This document shows, one piece after another, positions 54,439-64,000 of a DNA stretch of 64,000 nucleotides; position 1 is the first letter of the stretch, and the number at the start of each line of letters is the position of its first letter. The stretch covers positions 2,530,334 to 2,594,333 of the forward strand of contig NC_030988.1 of NCBI RefSeq assembly GCF_000149955.1, read 5' to 3'. Source of the stretch: Fusarium oxysporum f. sp. lycopersici 4287. Taxonomy: Eukaryota; Ascomycota; Sordariomycetes; Hypocreales; Nectriaceae. The notes under the pieces are model-generated. The model was not told where the DNA came from and searched no databases. It worked only from the letters and a program-made list of their open reading frames with translations. The position numbers were made by a program, and so were the translations under genes.

Positions 54439-55510
54439 ATGTCGTCTTCAACGTGCCTGAAAGAACCGTCGCTCGATTTACATCATACTACGAAAGCTGT
54501 CGTGAGGTGGCGGGAGGATGATACGATGCAATTCTTGACGAAGCCGGATCCGAGATCGAGCGCTGTTACCTTTAATACGAGGTTTAATGGGGAGGCTGCT
54601 TTTTTTGAGCTGGGTGTGCCTGTTAAGCTCAAGGGGTTGGATATTGTTACGAAGGCCATGGTTCGAGTTTGTGCTTCGTCTATCGTTTCTCTTGAGGTTG
54701 TTAAGAACCCGACTGTTCCCACAACAATAGGGGAGGCGTTCAAGTCTACCACTCTTAGTCTCGACTTTACGTTGGTGTCCTCCTACCATCATTGTCCACA
54801 CCGCTGCTGTCGAGCCGTTATCTGCATCTAAAAAATCCTCCGGAGTAGTCCTCGACGCTATTCGTGATCTATCCAAGGCCACCGCCCTCTCCATTTACAT
54901 CGAAGCTCGCGACGCGCCCCCCAAGCTACAACACATCAGCGATGCGGCCAGTCAAGGTCTCTTCAAGTCCTGCAGCACCCGATACCACATCGCCAGTTTG
55001 TACGGCGGCATTGGAGGCAAACTCATCGAGCCCTCAGGCGACACAGCCGCACCACCATCATACGATGAAACCACATCCCGCCCACCGCCTCCGCCTCCCC
55101 CGATCGAATTTCCCAGCAAAAAGCGTCCACGCCAAGATACCGAAACCGAACGCGACGATATCACCCTTCTCTAGGCCGAACTCCGAGCTATGAAGGAAGT
55201 GCAAAGCCGAGTCGAAGCCTTGGAGACCGAGAACGAGAAGCTGAAACAGCAAAACAAGGAACTGGTCGAAGGCATGGATAAGCTCCAAGAGCGATACGAC
55301 GCGCTGGAACATCGTTTTGCGGCGCTTGATTCGAAGAATGAGGAGTTTGCCGATACGTATGACTGCTCGTTCTCAGAATTGCGTGAAGACATGGACAGGC
55401 TTGAGGGGGTCGTTGATTTTGTCCAAGAGGGGCAGGTTCGTGAAGAGTCGCTTGAGGTGATTAAGAATGTTGTTGTCAAGGAGATTATGACGCGGCTGGC
55501 GAACGGGTGA
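54439..55510 (+). pseudogene. fungal-specific coiled-coil protein gene, broken
   Basis: The ATG at 54439 opens MSSSTCLKEPSLDLHHTTKA and continues to about 54785, where the protein-like reading changes frame by one base (to PTIIVHTAAVEPLSASKK). That frame runs through a Pro-rich segment (YDETTSRPPPPPPP) and a basic one (SKKRPRQDTE) to a TAG at about 55172 that replaces an expected Gln codon. The same frame then continues with a coiled coil (EVQSRVEALETENEKLKQQN...) to 55510. A possible intron follows (GTGAGC...CTCAG), with more coding-like sequence to about 55740. I recall no function; the domain order looks like a lineage-specific paralogous family of Eurotiales. Confidence 0.55.
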
Positions 55511-56504
55511 GCCCCGTTGCCGTCGTTTCTGAACTCATCATTCACCTCAGGCTGTAGGACAAGTTTGTCGAGGCTCTTGATCCCCACGACAGCGGTGCCT
55601 GACTTTGACCGCCAATTGAGGGACACCATCGACCGTGTCAAAGACGTAACAGCCATTGCACACGCGTCGCTTCAGCCGTCGCTGACGGACCCCAAGATGA
55701 GCGACTCATCGCTTCACCCCCAGCACCATTCACTTCAATCAGTCTCATCGCCCTGATCGCCATCGGCATCGTCTCCCAACCCGTCGTCGTCTTGCCCAAG
55801 TCGACCGTCCGATCAATCAGCGCTTTCGGTGTCAACCAACAGTCAGCGCTCATCATCGCTTCACTAAAGCCGAACCTTGACTTCAGGAAGGGACTCACTC
55901 GGTGATGACGTGAAGCTAAGTTACACTGGCTGGCTGGCTGGGTATATTGCCTTGCTATATTATCGGTCATTTAGTGATTGCATTCTTAACAATGCCATTG
56001 TCGGCATTACAAACACAAGGGCTCAACGTACCTCCCCTAGTCCTACATTCCAAAATCAATTGTTGCACAATTAATTTAATCTGTCCCACTTTACAGGGGT
56101 TGACACTCCAGTAGGCAAATGCGACTTAGGTCTTCAAGGCCGCCACCAATTTTTTGGCCAAGTTGAATTCTAATCTATACTTCGCTGGTCTAAAGAGCAT
56201 TAGAAGCGAAGTTTTATTCTATTTGAGTCAATATTGCTGTCGCGGCATGTCATGGTATGTTGCGATAGAGTGACGCTCGATCAAGCGTTACGTTTCCTAT
56301 ATAGAAGAAGGTATTTATAAATTCGCTTTTATAAGATATTTAATCCTGAACCTATTTCTTTTTTATTTCCCTTATCTCTTATATTTTAGTAAGATTTTAA
56401 GAATACGATTATTTTTATTATATTATGTTGAACGGATCGCGGGCGCCTTGATGCCCCTAATTGTATATGTATTATGGAACCGTAGTCCCTCCCCATCCTC
56501 AGAG
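55511..56504. other. spacer, left part possibly the end of the broken gene
   Basis: 55554-55750 remains coding-like in frame if a short intron is removed. From 55900 to the LINE tail no gene is seen. Confidence 0.4.
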
Positions 56505-56505
56505 A

Positions 56506-56526
56506 GGAATGAATGAATGAATGAAT
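56506..56526 (-). repeat. (ATTC)n tail of the LINE
   Basis: About five GAAT units on the plus strand (ATTC on the element strand) at the 3' end of the LINE. Many LINEs end in short tandem repeats in place of poly-A. Confidence 0.8.
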
Positions 56527-56811
56527 TTATTCCGCCCGGGAGGATACGCCTCATAGGGCCCACAACGTTGTATCTCGTTACACTGTTATTCCCCCCATTT
56601 TACCCCTTACAACCTCAACCTCACCAGTCCTTACATCCTGCCACTTTCCCCAGCCTCGCTTGTCCCTGCGACAGGCCTGCTTGAAGGCCAACTTCTCCAA
56701 GTGTTCAGCATCCTATCTTCAGCAGCTGAAGCATGGTCTGTCAACTTGAGGCTGTTTGTTGTTAGTAATCAGCTGTGATGTTAATATTAGTGGTCATTAG
56801 TTTTCTCCTTC

Positions 56812-59800
56812 TCAAACTCCTTCCTGGCTCAATCTTCCTGTCGCCATCGCAAATTTGACTGTCGCTCGCACCGCCTCCAGGTTAGGTCTCCACTTTGCTC
56901 CGTCTAACGCCGACTTTCCACCTAGAAAGAAGGAAAGGTTGCCCATCATGTTTTGTCCTACTCGACGCATGGCTTCACGCTCTGCTTCCCATCTTGTGCA
57001 TCGGAACAGAAAATGCTCCATTGTCTCTGGTACACATCCACATTCACACCTGTCCGACTCTGCGGCCCCGATCTTGTTGAGGTAGCTGTTGATCTTTGCC
57101 ATTCCCGTGCGGAGCTGCGAGAGCACTCCGGCTTCTCGTCTCTTGCAAATGTCGTATAGTGTTTGCGTATGTTTGCCTGGTAGGGCCCGATCTATCCGTT
57201 TGGAGTAGTTGCCTACATTGTTGGGTAGTTTCCGTTGCTGATGCAGCTGCGACACTGCCAGCCTGAGCCGCGTGGAGCGGGCCTGGTACGGTAGCGATTG
57301 CGGCGTGCATCCCGCTCTGGTAGCCTTCTTGGCTTGTCTCTTTGCTTCACGACTCATGCTGAGGTCATCGTCTCTGGATGGTACCCAGATCATCTTGACT
57401 CTATTGTTTCCCTTTCTCAGTCGCTCGATGTGCTCGTAGATCTGACGTATGGAGGTCTGGCCTGATTGCTGTTGCGGTCGGGCAATCGCCTTGAGTGACG
57501 ACTGGCTACTTGACAGCACCGTAAGCTCTCGACATTGTAGACCATCCGGCATGCATCGCAATGCCATCGCTATCGCCTCCAGTTCGGCGGTGTACGGGTT
57601 CTGATCGTCTCGTGACCCGAGCGTGGCCGAGTACCTGGCCACCATCCTGTCTGTTTGACCAGGCGATCTTTGGGCCACGATGCCGCCCATACCCACTAGA
57701 CCTCCCCTGTCGGAAGCACTGGTCGCGATGGCAATGTCGTTGACGTTCTTTGCAGCTATTTTTGCCGCTTCACGATCGGCCTCGCGTACAAGCGGCACCC
57801 GGTTGTACCACGGTGGTACCGCATAGGCCTCAATCGTTTCCATCCGCTCCGTTCCGCTGCCTTCATACGCAAGCGCCAGCTTCTTCAACGGTGACATGTA
57901 TCTTCGACTCGCCGACACCTTGAGGGCTGCTAGCGGGTGCGTCTTTGGCACCGTCTTGATGTTGATGTACATCCGCATGCCTGCTTGAGCATGTCGCTCG
58001 CATACCGTCTGTATGTTGGCTTCTGCCTCCATCACTGCTGTCGCGACTGTCCGGAAAGCACCCGTGATGGCTCGTGCTCCTATCTTCTGAGCCCTGTTGA
58101 ACCAGCTCAGTGCTCTTTCGTTTCGTGCATGCGACCACACGACCGAAGCGTAGTCCATCGCCGGAGCGACGGTCGCCGTAAACAGCTGCCTAGCCGTGCG
58201 TGGAGATAGCATCCTCAGACTTCTCAGGCACATGGCCGCCGTGAGACCTCTGGTGGCCGCTTCAGCCATGTGTTTCTTGAATCTTAGTCCTGCATCCATG
58301 ATGACGCCCAGAATTTTGGCCTTCCGCTTCGGCTTGATCACATCTCCCTTGATCGTGAACGGTATGCGGCTGGTACGGTCGATGACGCGGGTAAAGTGCA
58401 CGATGGTCGTCTTGTCGCACTCAAATGTCGCTCCGCTGCGTCTTTCCCAGTCCAGTGCACGGTCGATGATGGCCTGAATGCCCTCTCTGTTGTCTTCGGC
58501 CGTCGGACCTGTGACCCAGGCTGAGTAGTCGTCGACAAACGCAATCGAGCCTCCGTTCGAGTCTATCCTGCTCTGCACTAAGTCTGCATTGAAGAACAGG
58601 AACAGTATCGGCGATAGTGGTGACCCTTGTGGGAGGCCAGCTTGTGGCAGTTCCCGTAGCGCTGATGTGTAGCCATTCACCGTGATGGTAGCCGTGCGGT
58701 ATGAGCAGAAGGCATCGATCCACCTGATCAGCCCCTTGGGTATACCACGCGCCTCGAGTCTCTGCAGCAACCTGTCCTTGAACACGCCGTTGTAAGCTCC
58801 TTTGACGTCGAAGCTAACGAGACTGACCACTTTGCGATTGCGCCATGCTTTGTAGACCTGTTCCTGGAAGAGCAGTAGAGCCTGCTCTGCCGATCGCCTC
58901 TTTCTCGCACCAAAGTGATTGGTGGGTAAGAGTCCGTACGTCTCGGCGGCGTGCGATATACGGTCCGCCACTACTGTTTCCAGGATCTTGCCCAGCGTCG
59001 ATAGAAGCGAGATCGGTCTCCATGCCTTGGCTATCTTATAGTCGCCTTTGTTCGGTTTCTTGAGTGGGATGATTTTGGCCGTCCTCCACTGGCTAGGCAA
59101 TCGCCCTGTATCCAGTGATGTCCGAAACAGATGCAGGACCCGTTCCTTCACCACCGGCCACAGCTGCTTCCATACCATGGCTGGCAGTCCGTCTTGACCG
59201 GGCGCCTTCCACGCCTTGGCTTCCATCACCTTCTCCTCCACCTCCTCCATCGTGAGGTTCGGCATGGCCACTTCTCTGCGCCGTGGTCGCGGGCCTTCTT
59301 CTTCTATGTCTGTTGGCAGCGGCGGGAAGAAGACGTTGAGCAGTTCCTCCGCCTGTTCGACTTTGTCCTGCGTCGTTGTTCCATCAGTTCTCTTCAGCGG
59401 GAGGCACCTTATCACCGTTCGCATCATGTCCGGGTTTGAGGTACTTGGCGGCTTGCCAGATGTTGGTCCCATCGGCGAGAAAGTCGTCCCAGTGCGTCTT
59501 CTTCTGTCTTTTCATAGCATCATGGTACTCTTTACCCGTTTCTTTGGCTCGATCTTCCAGGCTGTCAATCCGTTGACCGGCCCGACGCCGGGCCCTTGCC
59601 AGGTTCCTCCAGAACGTGTACGTCCTACGAAGCTTGGTGAGATCTGTTGTCCACCATCTCTTTGCGTACGGTGATGGCTTCGCACGTGGGACTAGATCGT
59701 GGATCGCATCGAGGACCACATCCATCAACCTGTCTGTGACTGGACATCACCATCCCACGGAAGTGGTGAGAGCTTTTCCTTCACCCTTTCCCTGATTGCG

Positions 59801-60576
59801 TTCCACGGTGCATTTTTGAACAACAACCTTGGTTCCGCTGTTCTCTCGGGCATCGCGAGATCAAACTCTGCCTGGATAGCCCTGTGATCTGATCCATGCT
59901 CGGTCGGATAGATGCCGCAGTGTACCATCTCGTCTGCCAGCTCGGCTGATGCGAGCGTCAAGTCGATCGTGCTCTCACCACCCGGTCCTTCCCACGTCTT
60001 CGTTCCTCGTGGGAGAAGACTGAGTAGACCATGCTCATCCATGAGGTCGATGATCGGCCCCGCCTCACCTTGTCTCCTACCCGTCACATCGTCGCCTCCC
60101 CAGAGCTGATCGTGCCGGTTAAAGTCGCCGGCTAGGATGACGTCCGTCCTCTTTCCCGTGCTGTTACGGAAGCTCCCGATGATCGCATGTAGTTGCCTCA
60201 TGGCAGTACGTAGGGCCTCCTCATCTTTCCCTGCCACGTATACCGATACCACCAAGACCTCCCGGTCGGGCCACCGAAGTATCGCCCCCGTGAGGTCAGC
60301 CGATGGTATCGGCACTTGTTCCGCCTCTAGGTCGCTCCGTATCCAGAGCATGCTGCGTATCGGCCACTGCATGTCGTGTCTCTTTGTAGGTATATACTTG
60401 ATCCAGTTCCTGTGACTGTTTGGTGTCGTCACCACCGATCCTTCAATATTCAAGGCGTACGGCTCAGCGACTGCCAGCACCGCATAGTCCTGCAAGTCTC
60501 TGTCGTTCATCATGCTCAGCTGCACCACATCCTTCTTGTGCACGTTGAGCTGGAAGATTCGCAGGTCAGTGCCCAT
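56812..60576 (-). pseudogene. LINE ORF2: endonuclease-reverse transcriptase-RNase H, two frameshifts
   Basis: The likely start is the ATG at 60576, overlapping the ORF1 stop. The endonuclease keeps its site residues (QLN in FQLNVH, Glu in VAEPY, LAGDFNRHD, IDLTLAS, GSDH). The frame is lost near 59725, regained in a second frame to about 59420, then returns to the first. The reverse transcriptase has FDVKGAYN, LPQGSPLSPILF and the catalytic FVDD. The RNase H-like part (LVGMGGIV..., NPYTAELEAIAMAL, VLSSSQSSLKAI) keeps Glu but has Ser at two positions where active enzymes have Asp. A CCHC-like knuckle (CECGCVPETMEHFLFRC) closes the protein at 56812. Single-base losses at both joints are the simplest reading. 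Confidence 0.88.
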
Positions 60577-62740
60577 CAGTGATGTGTAGTTGTCGCACCC
60601 GACAGTTTTGACTGAACGACTCGTGTGGTCCTCCGCATGGAACACACTTTGGTTCGACCGCTTGGCAGTCTCGATGGCGATGTCCCGTCTCCGCACACTT
60701 GCCGCATCGTTGTGTTTTACTGCAGGCAAAGGCTTTATGGCCAGTCTCCCAGCAGTTGTAGCATTGGTCGGGGCCTTGGCGTCGCTCAAAGACATTAGTG
60801 CTGGCCGACTCTCCGGCGAGGTGGAAGTATCTCTCGTCAAGAAGTCGTCGCGCATCGCTCGCCTTGGTGACATAGATCACCATCGAGCCGTACATCTTCC
60901 CGTTCTCCTTATTGCTGAGCCAGTGCATCTTGGCTATCGTCACTACATTCTCTTTTCCTAGAGCTTCGGCTGCACCAGGCAGAATATTGCCAGATGAATC
61001 TAGAACCGCCGTCCTGTTTGCACCGTCGACCTTGACCGGGTATAGCTGGTTTCTGAGAACCCTCACGCCCTTCACCATCGTCCTCTCTGCCGCCTCCCTG
61101 ACAAGCTGCAGCTCCGCCTCGTCTCGGCACACTACCTTGATGCGATCTTCGTTCCTTACATCCTTCACCACGGCTGCGCATCGCCAGTTCGGTTGGCCGC
61201 CTTCCCTCGCCCGCACCTTTTCTTCGATAGCTTGACGCACTTCTCCTACTTGCGCCTTACCTCTGTCCTCCTCGCTGACCCGTGATGTGTCAATAGCAGG
61301 GTTCAAATCCATACCACGAAATCCACATATGGATCCATAATGTGGATCCATATCCATTCCATTCCATTCCACGTGGGCTTCAGCATTTCCCATATCCACG
61401 CCACGAAGCCCCTTCCACATGTTCCACATGTGGAAATCGTGGAATATTTTAGGTGGGGTTCGAAAATACCTTGATTTCCTTGTGAAATCCCGCATATCCT
61501 AAGTACTTTCTATCACCCACAACAACACAACATCGATTTGCCACCCCATTTTCCTCCGTACACAATGAGTCCATTCTGGGGGCTTCACTGTTACTCGCGT
61601 TACTACCCCAAATCGAAATGGCCACTCCCCATCCTACCAAGTCAACCACATCCGTTCCAGAACGAACAGAAGAGGACAATCAACGGCTCTTTCAGCTCTA
61701 CAAAAGCTGGATCTTGACGGAGAGAGACGGCAAGGCGCGTCTATAGGTATATCGGTTCGGCTACGAATATCCAGCATAACAAGAAACAGGAACGTCGGTG
61801 GGTGTGTTGCCTTTGCGTCAAGCAACGGCGGATTTTAATGGACCAATGACAAAAACATTGACGTCACCGAGGGCGGGCGGGACCCATTAATTACCATTGT
61901 TGGACGAAGTAGGTTTCCATTCCACGAATTCCACAATATGGATCCATTTCCATAATGGATCCATTTCCACCCATTCCACATCGAAATTATTAGTCAGCAT
62001 CCATATCCACGCCATATTCACAAATGTGTCGTGGAGTGTCGTGGATTTGAACCCTGGTCAATAGTACAGAACAAGGTGTCCGTGAATGAGGATGGGGTAG
62101 TGCGCATGGACGAAAGAGTGCGGACGTTACTTGGCTGGCTTGTGGGTGGGGTACGGGCTACGTCCGCATACGATGGCTGCGGGCTCGTCTGAGCACCGCT
62201 CGAAATGCTGCCGGCTATCGTTTTCAGCTGTTCTTTCATTTGGCTGATCTCCTCTTTCGCCTGCTGCATCTCCTCTCTTGCCTGCTTCAGTTCCTCCTTC
62301 GCTTGCCTTATCTCTTCTGCCGCTTGACCTTGTACTATGCCTACTTCTTTCATGACTTGCAATCGCATCTGCTCAAAGTTCCGCGCTGTTTGTTCCCGAA
62401 TGATCTTCAATTGCTCGGTTGTTTGCTCACGCGTTGTTCTAATCTGTTCGCTCGTTTGCTCTCGCATCACCCTCAGCTGCCTGGTAGACTGCTCATGCAG
62501 GCGCCTGAGCTCATCTACGTTCCTCGACTCCTCGACCGCCTGCGTCTTGACCGCCTGAACTTCCTGCTGAAGCTGTCGAACCATCTCTAGCTGCTCACCC
62601 ATCATCTGTGTTGTCATCCGCTGATTGCCCATCAACGCGTCCCAGAGTCTCTCGAGCATCTTCTTCTGCTCGTCCATTAGCTGAGTCGACGTCTCGTGAA
62701 GCATGGCTCGGAGCATAGTCCGCATCAGCGACACGTTGTT
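60566..62740 (-). pseudogene. LINE ORF1 (Gag-like), split by hAT copy B and cut by hAT at 62741
   Basis: Right part (62740-62057): long coiled coil with repeated REQT heptads (RTTREQTTEQLKIIREQT) and SYADVARTPP, reaching CTID. Left part (61288-60566): continues TSRVSEEDRGKAQ, then VKVDGANRTAVLDSSGNILP, then zinc knuckles CYNCWETGHKAFAC, CGKCAETGHRHRDC and CVPCGGPHESFSQNC. Removing hAT copy B and one target duplication gives one uninterrupted frame, so the insertion is the only break seen. The N-terminus is missing because of the next hAT. The stop overlaps the ORF2 ATG. Confidence 0.85.
61297..62056 (-). mobile_element. non-autonomous hAT element, copy B (760 bp)
   Basis: Reverse-complement copy of the element at 39172, almost base for base; the visible length difference is one G in a G run. 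Perfect 8-bp duplication GTCAATAG (61289-61296 and 62057-62064). Ends are CAGGGTTCAAATCCA. It sits in LINE ORF1 at the codons for Ile-Asp. Near identity of the two copies with different target duplications indicates recent transposition. Confidence 0.94.
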
Positions 62741-63711
62741 CAGCGCTGCCCTCAAATCAAACAAATCAAATCCGAGGTCATATTTGAGATATTTGATAAC
62801 TCTCAAGACTGGATTTGTTGTTTGAAATATTTATTCAAATATTTCAAATATTTCAAATCTGACTCTCTATGCTTCCATGCTAACATCTCCAATCTCCCAT
62901 TGGACCTCCTCCCCCCGAACTATTGTCGCCCCTAGCTTCACCGCCCCATGTCTGACCCAGTTCCTAAGGCATTGTAACTTCTCCAGCGTTTCCGTCGTCA
63001 TCGAAAGCCTTTGCGTCGTCAGCGTTAGCTTGGCTAGGCTGAACGACCTCTCGCAATCAGTCGCCATCGCCGGTATCGCGAGTATATCGAGAACCAATTG
63101 GCCGATCATCGGGAATTGTCCCTGGTGAACCATCCCCCACTCGATTGGATCCTCAGTCTCTTGCGGCTCTAGCCGCAGATACCGCTCAAGCTCGCTTCCC
63201 ATCACCGTGGTCTTCGCTGTCCTGCTTTTAATCCATTGCTTGAACACGCTAACTTCAGTTGTCGTCCTTGGTACGCTTAAGGATGTCGATGTGTCCATGA
63301 TCATCTTCTGCTGCTCATCCACCGGCCGGTTGCAGTGGTACCAACGGTCCAAGTAGTCAGACAGTCCAATTTTGGCATCCCTCACCCACACAAGCTGCTC
63401 TTCCGACGCCCAGTTCACCTCCAGATAGTTCATGCCGAGTGATGGGTGGAGGATGATGGATGCAGCGAACAACGGTGAGTCTCCAAGCTTGGTGTAGTAC
63501 TCGTTTAGTTTCTGCCAGGCAGTCATGATGGACAGTCTTAAATAGTGTCGGTGATCCTTTCCCATGTCATCGATTCCTAATGATCCTGATGGCTTGCCTG
63601 ATCCATCATCGCATTGTCTCGAGCCACGATCTGACAAGGGGCCTTGCCTGGACTTTCGCGGATGGATATCCGTCTCGCAATCCCTAAATCGAGCAGGAAG
63701 CTGCCGGTTAC
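62741..63711 (-). mobile_element. second hAT element (same family as 10100), C-terminal half
   Basis: It begins CAGCGCTGCCCTCAAATCAA at 62741, inside LINE ORF1, with the same TCAAAT-rich subterminal region as the element at 10100. It matches that element through transposase coding up to about 63711 (equivalent to about 11063 in copy 1). Beyond this point the matching strand switches. Confidence 0.85.
62867..63637 (-). CDS. hAT transposase C-terminal domain (partial)
   Basis: An open frame of 256 codons ending at 62867, with no internal stop, unlike copy 1. It contains LRLSIMTAWQKLNEYYTKLG, HPSLGMNYLEVNW, and the dimerisation domain YLRLEPQETEDPIEWG...LDILAIPAMATDCERSFSLA. Upstream coding continues towards the strand switch at 63712, so this is a C-terminal part of a larger transposase and its apparent start is not real. 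The open frame suggests a younger copy than the one at 10100. Confidence 0.75.
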   Translation of the reverse strand: MSDRGSRQCDDGSGKPSGSLGIDDMGKDHRHYLRLSIMTAWQKLNEYYTKLGDSPLFAASIILHPSLGMNYLEVNWASEEQLVWVRDAKIGLSDYLDRWYHCNRPVDEQQKMIMDTSTSLSVPRTTTEVSVFKQWIKSRTAKTTVMGSELERYLRLEPQETEDPIEWGMVHQGQFPMIGQLVLDILAIPAMATDCERSFSLAKLTLTTQRLSMTTETLEKLQCLRNWVRHGAVKLGATIVRGEEVQWEIGDVSMEA

Positions 63712-64000
63712 GGGCGAAACTCCCGAGACTTACGACGCCGAATCGGATGTATTCCCTCCTCTCGGCCGCAGCGAGGATGACCTACGACACTGGAGAAAGA
63801 AAGGGGCGGTGGTGTCTCTCTACCATGATACCAAATTCTTCAGATCTTCCCCTCAGAGTTGTGAGCTCTTCAAAAGGATCTCACGCGAGAACGACGAAGG
63901 ACAAGAATACCTCTAGACGAGTGAGTCGACGTCAGAGCTAGAGCTCGTAATGTATAACGATACGAGATGGAACTCGACTTATCTTATGATCTCTCTAGCG
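63712..64000 (+). pseudogene. hAT transposase fragment in the opposite orientation
   Basis: From 63712 the plus strand encodes SEDDLRHWRKKG, then SCELFKRISRENDEGQEYL, an in-frame TAG (63914-63916), then NDTRWNSTYLMI at the window edge. The same protein segments are on the minus strand in copy 1 (11.4-11.6 kb). So the middle part of the transposase lies head-to-head with the C-terminal part. It is either an inversion inside the element or a junction of two insertions. It continues off the window. Confidence 0.75.

Larger units (their letters stand above)
56505..62740 (-). mobile_element. Tad-like LINE (ORF1 and ORF2) carrying a nested hAT
   Basis: Order on the minus strand: ORF1 (coiled coil, then zinc knuckles), ORF2 (endonuclease, reverse transcriptase, RNase H-like, terminal zinc knuckle), 3' region, and a (ATTC)n tail at 56506-56526. 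ORF1 is interrupted at 61297-62056 by hAT copy B and its 5' part is cut at 62740 by another hAT. ORF2 has two frameshifts. This is the Tad1/I-clade layout of filamentous fungi. Confidence 0.9.

Noticed and set aside
1..64000. CRISPR array or secondary-metabolite gene cluster
   Set aside because: No regularly spaced repeats exist, and no synthase, tailoring enzyme set or cluster regulator arrangement was found.

Overview
The window looks like accessory, transposon-rich chromosome of a filamentous ascomycete, most likely a Eurotiales mould of the Aspergillus/Penicillium type. The reasons are short GT-AG introns of about 45-150 nt, a Cdc28/NimX-type CDK, fungal Dsn1, small secreted cysteine proteins, and a set of fungal transposons (copia, Tad-like LINEs, Fot1/Tan1/Vader-like pogo elements, Tc1, hAT, piggyBac). 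The species is inference. No CRISPR array, rRNA or convincing tRNA gene was seen.

Layout. 1-4.5 kb: 5' part of a copia retrotransposon on the minus strand (gag broken, pol open to the edge). 4.9-5.4 kb: Vader-like MITE in front of a CDK1 paralogue (5.8-6.9 kb). 7.0-7.4 kb: piggyBac relic. 8.4-9.5 kb: CBM21 protein with a PP1-docking motif. 10.1-13.4 kb: dead hAT element carrying a nested solo LTR. 13.4-15.7 kb: dead pogo element. 17.2-18.1 kb: bZIP protein with an abnormal basic region. 18-23.4 kb: AT-rich gene desert holding one small secreted protein. 23.4-24.9 kb: GDSL-like membrane protein. 25.6-27.6 kb: Tan1-like pogo element. 28.3-30.9 kb: RING-H2 membrane protein and bHLH factor. 33.4-37.3 kb: second CBM21 protein, an intact bZIP and a broken bZIP copy. 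39.2-39.9 kb: non-autonomous hAT. 41.6 kb: second secreted protein. 42.1-43.4 kb: Tc1 relic. 43.6-44.0 kb: second Vader-like MITE in front of an HNH-nuclease gene (44.2-45.4 kb). 48.2-49.7 kb: kinetochore gene dsn1/mis13. 50.0-52.0 kb: broken LINE split by a hAT MITE. 52.4-53.0 kb: double-chromodomain protein. 54.4-55.5 kb: broken fungal-specific gene. 56.5-62.7 kb: Tad-like LINE interrupted by a second copy of the 760-bp hAT. 62.7-64.0 kb: a second autonomous-type hAT, internally rearranged.

How the parts relate. The likely core genes are dsn1, the chromodomain gene, the HNH gene and the GDSL-like gene. They sit as islands among nested transposons. Three small families recur: CBM21/PP1-targeting proteins (2), ATF-type bZIPs with a shared C-terminal Cys-x-Cys tail (3, of which one has lost its DNA-contact arginine and one its basic region), and Vader-like MITEs (2). 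Most transposases carry frameshifts or stops. Two non-autonomous hAT families have perfect 8-bp target duplications and look recent.

The signals most worth a second look are these. The CDK1 paralogue has Ala-Cys where the Wee1-type inhibitory Thr14-Tyr15 should be. A shared 44-bp inverted-repeat design with half-sites at fixed positions 21-25 and 38-42 is present in the Tan1-like element and both MITEs, yet the half-site itself has changed in step within one MITE. The bZIP paralogue has a perfect zipper but no invariant arginine.
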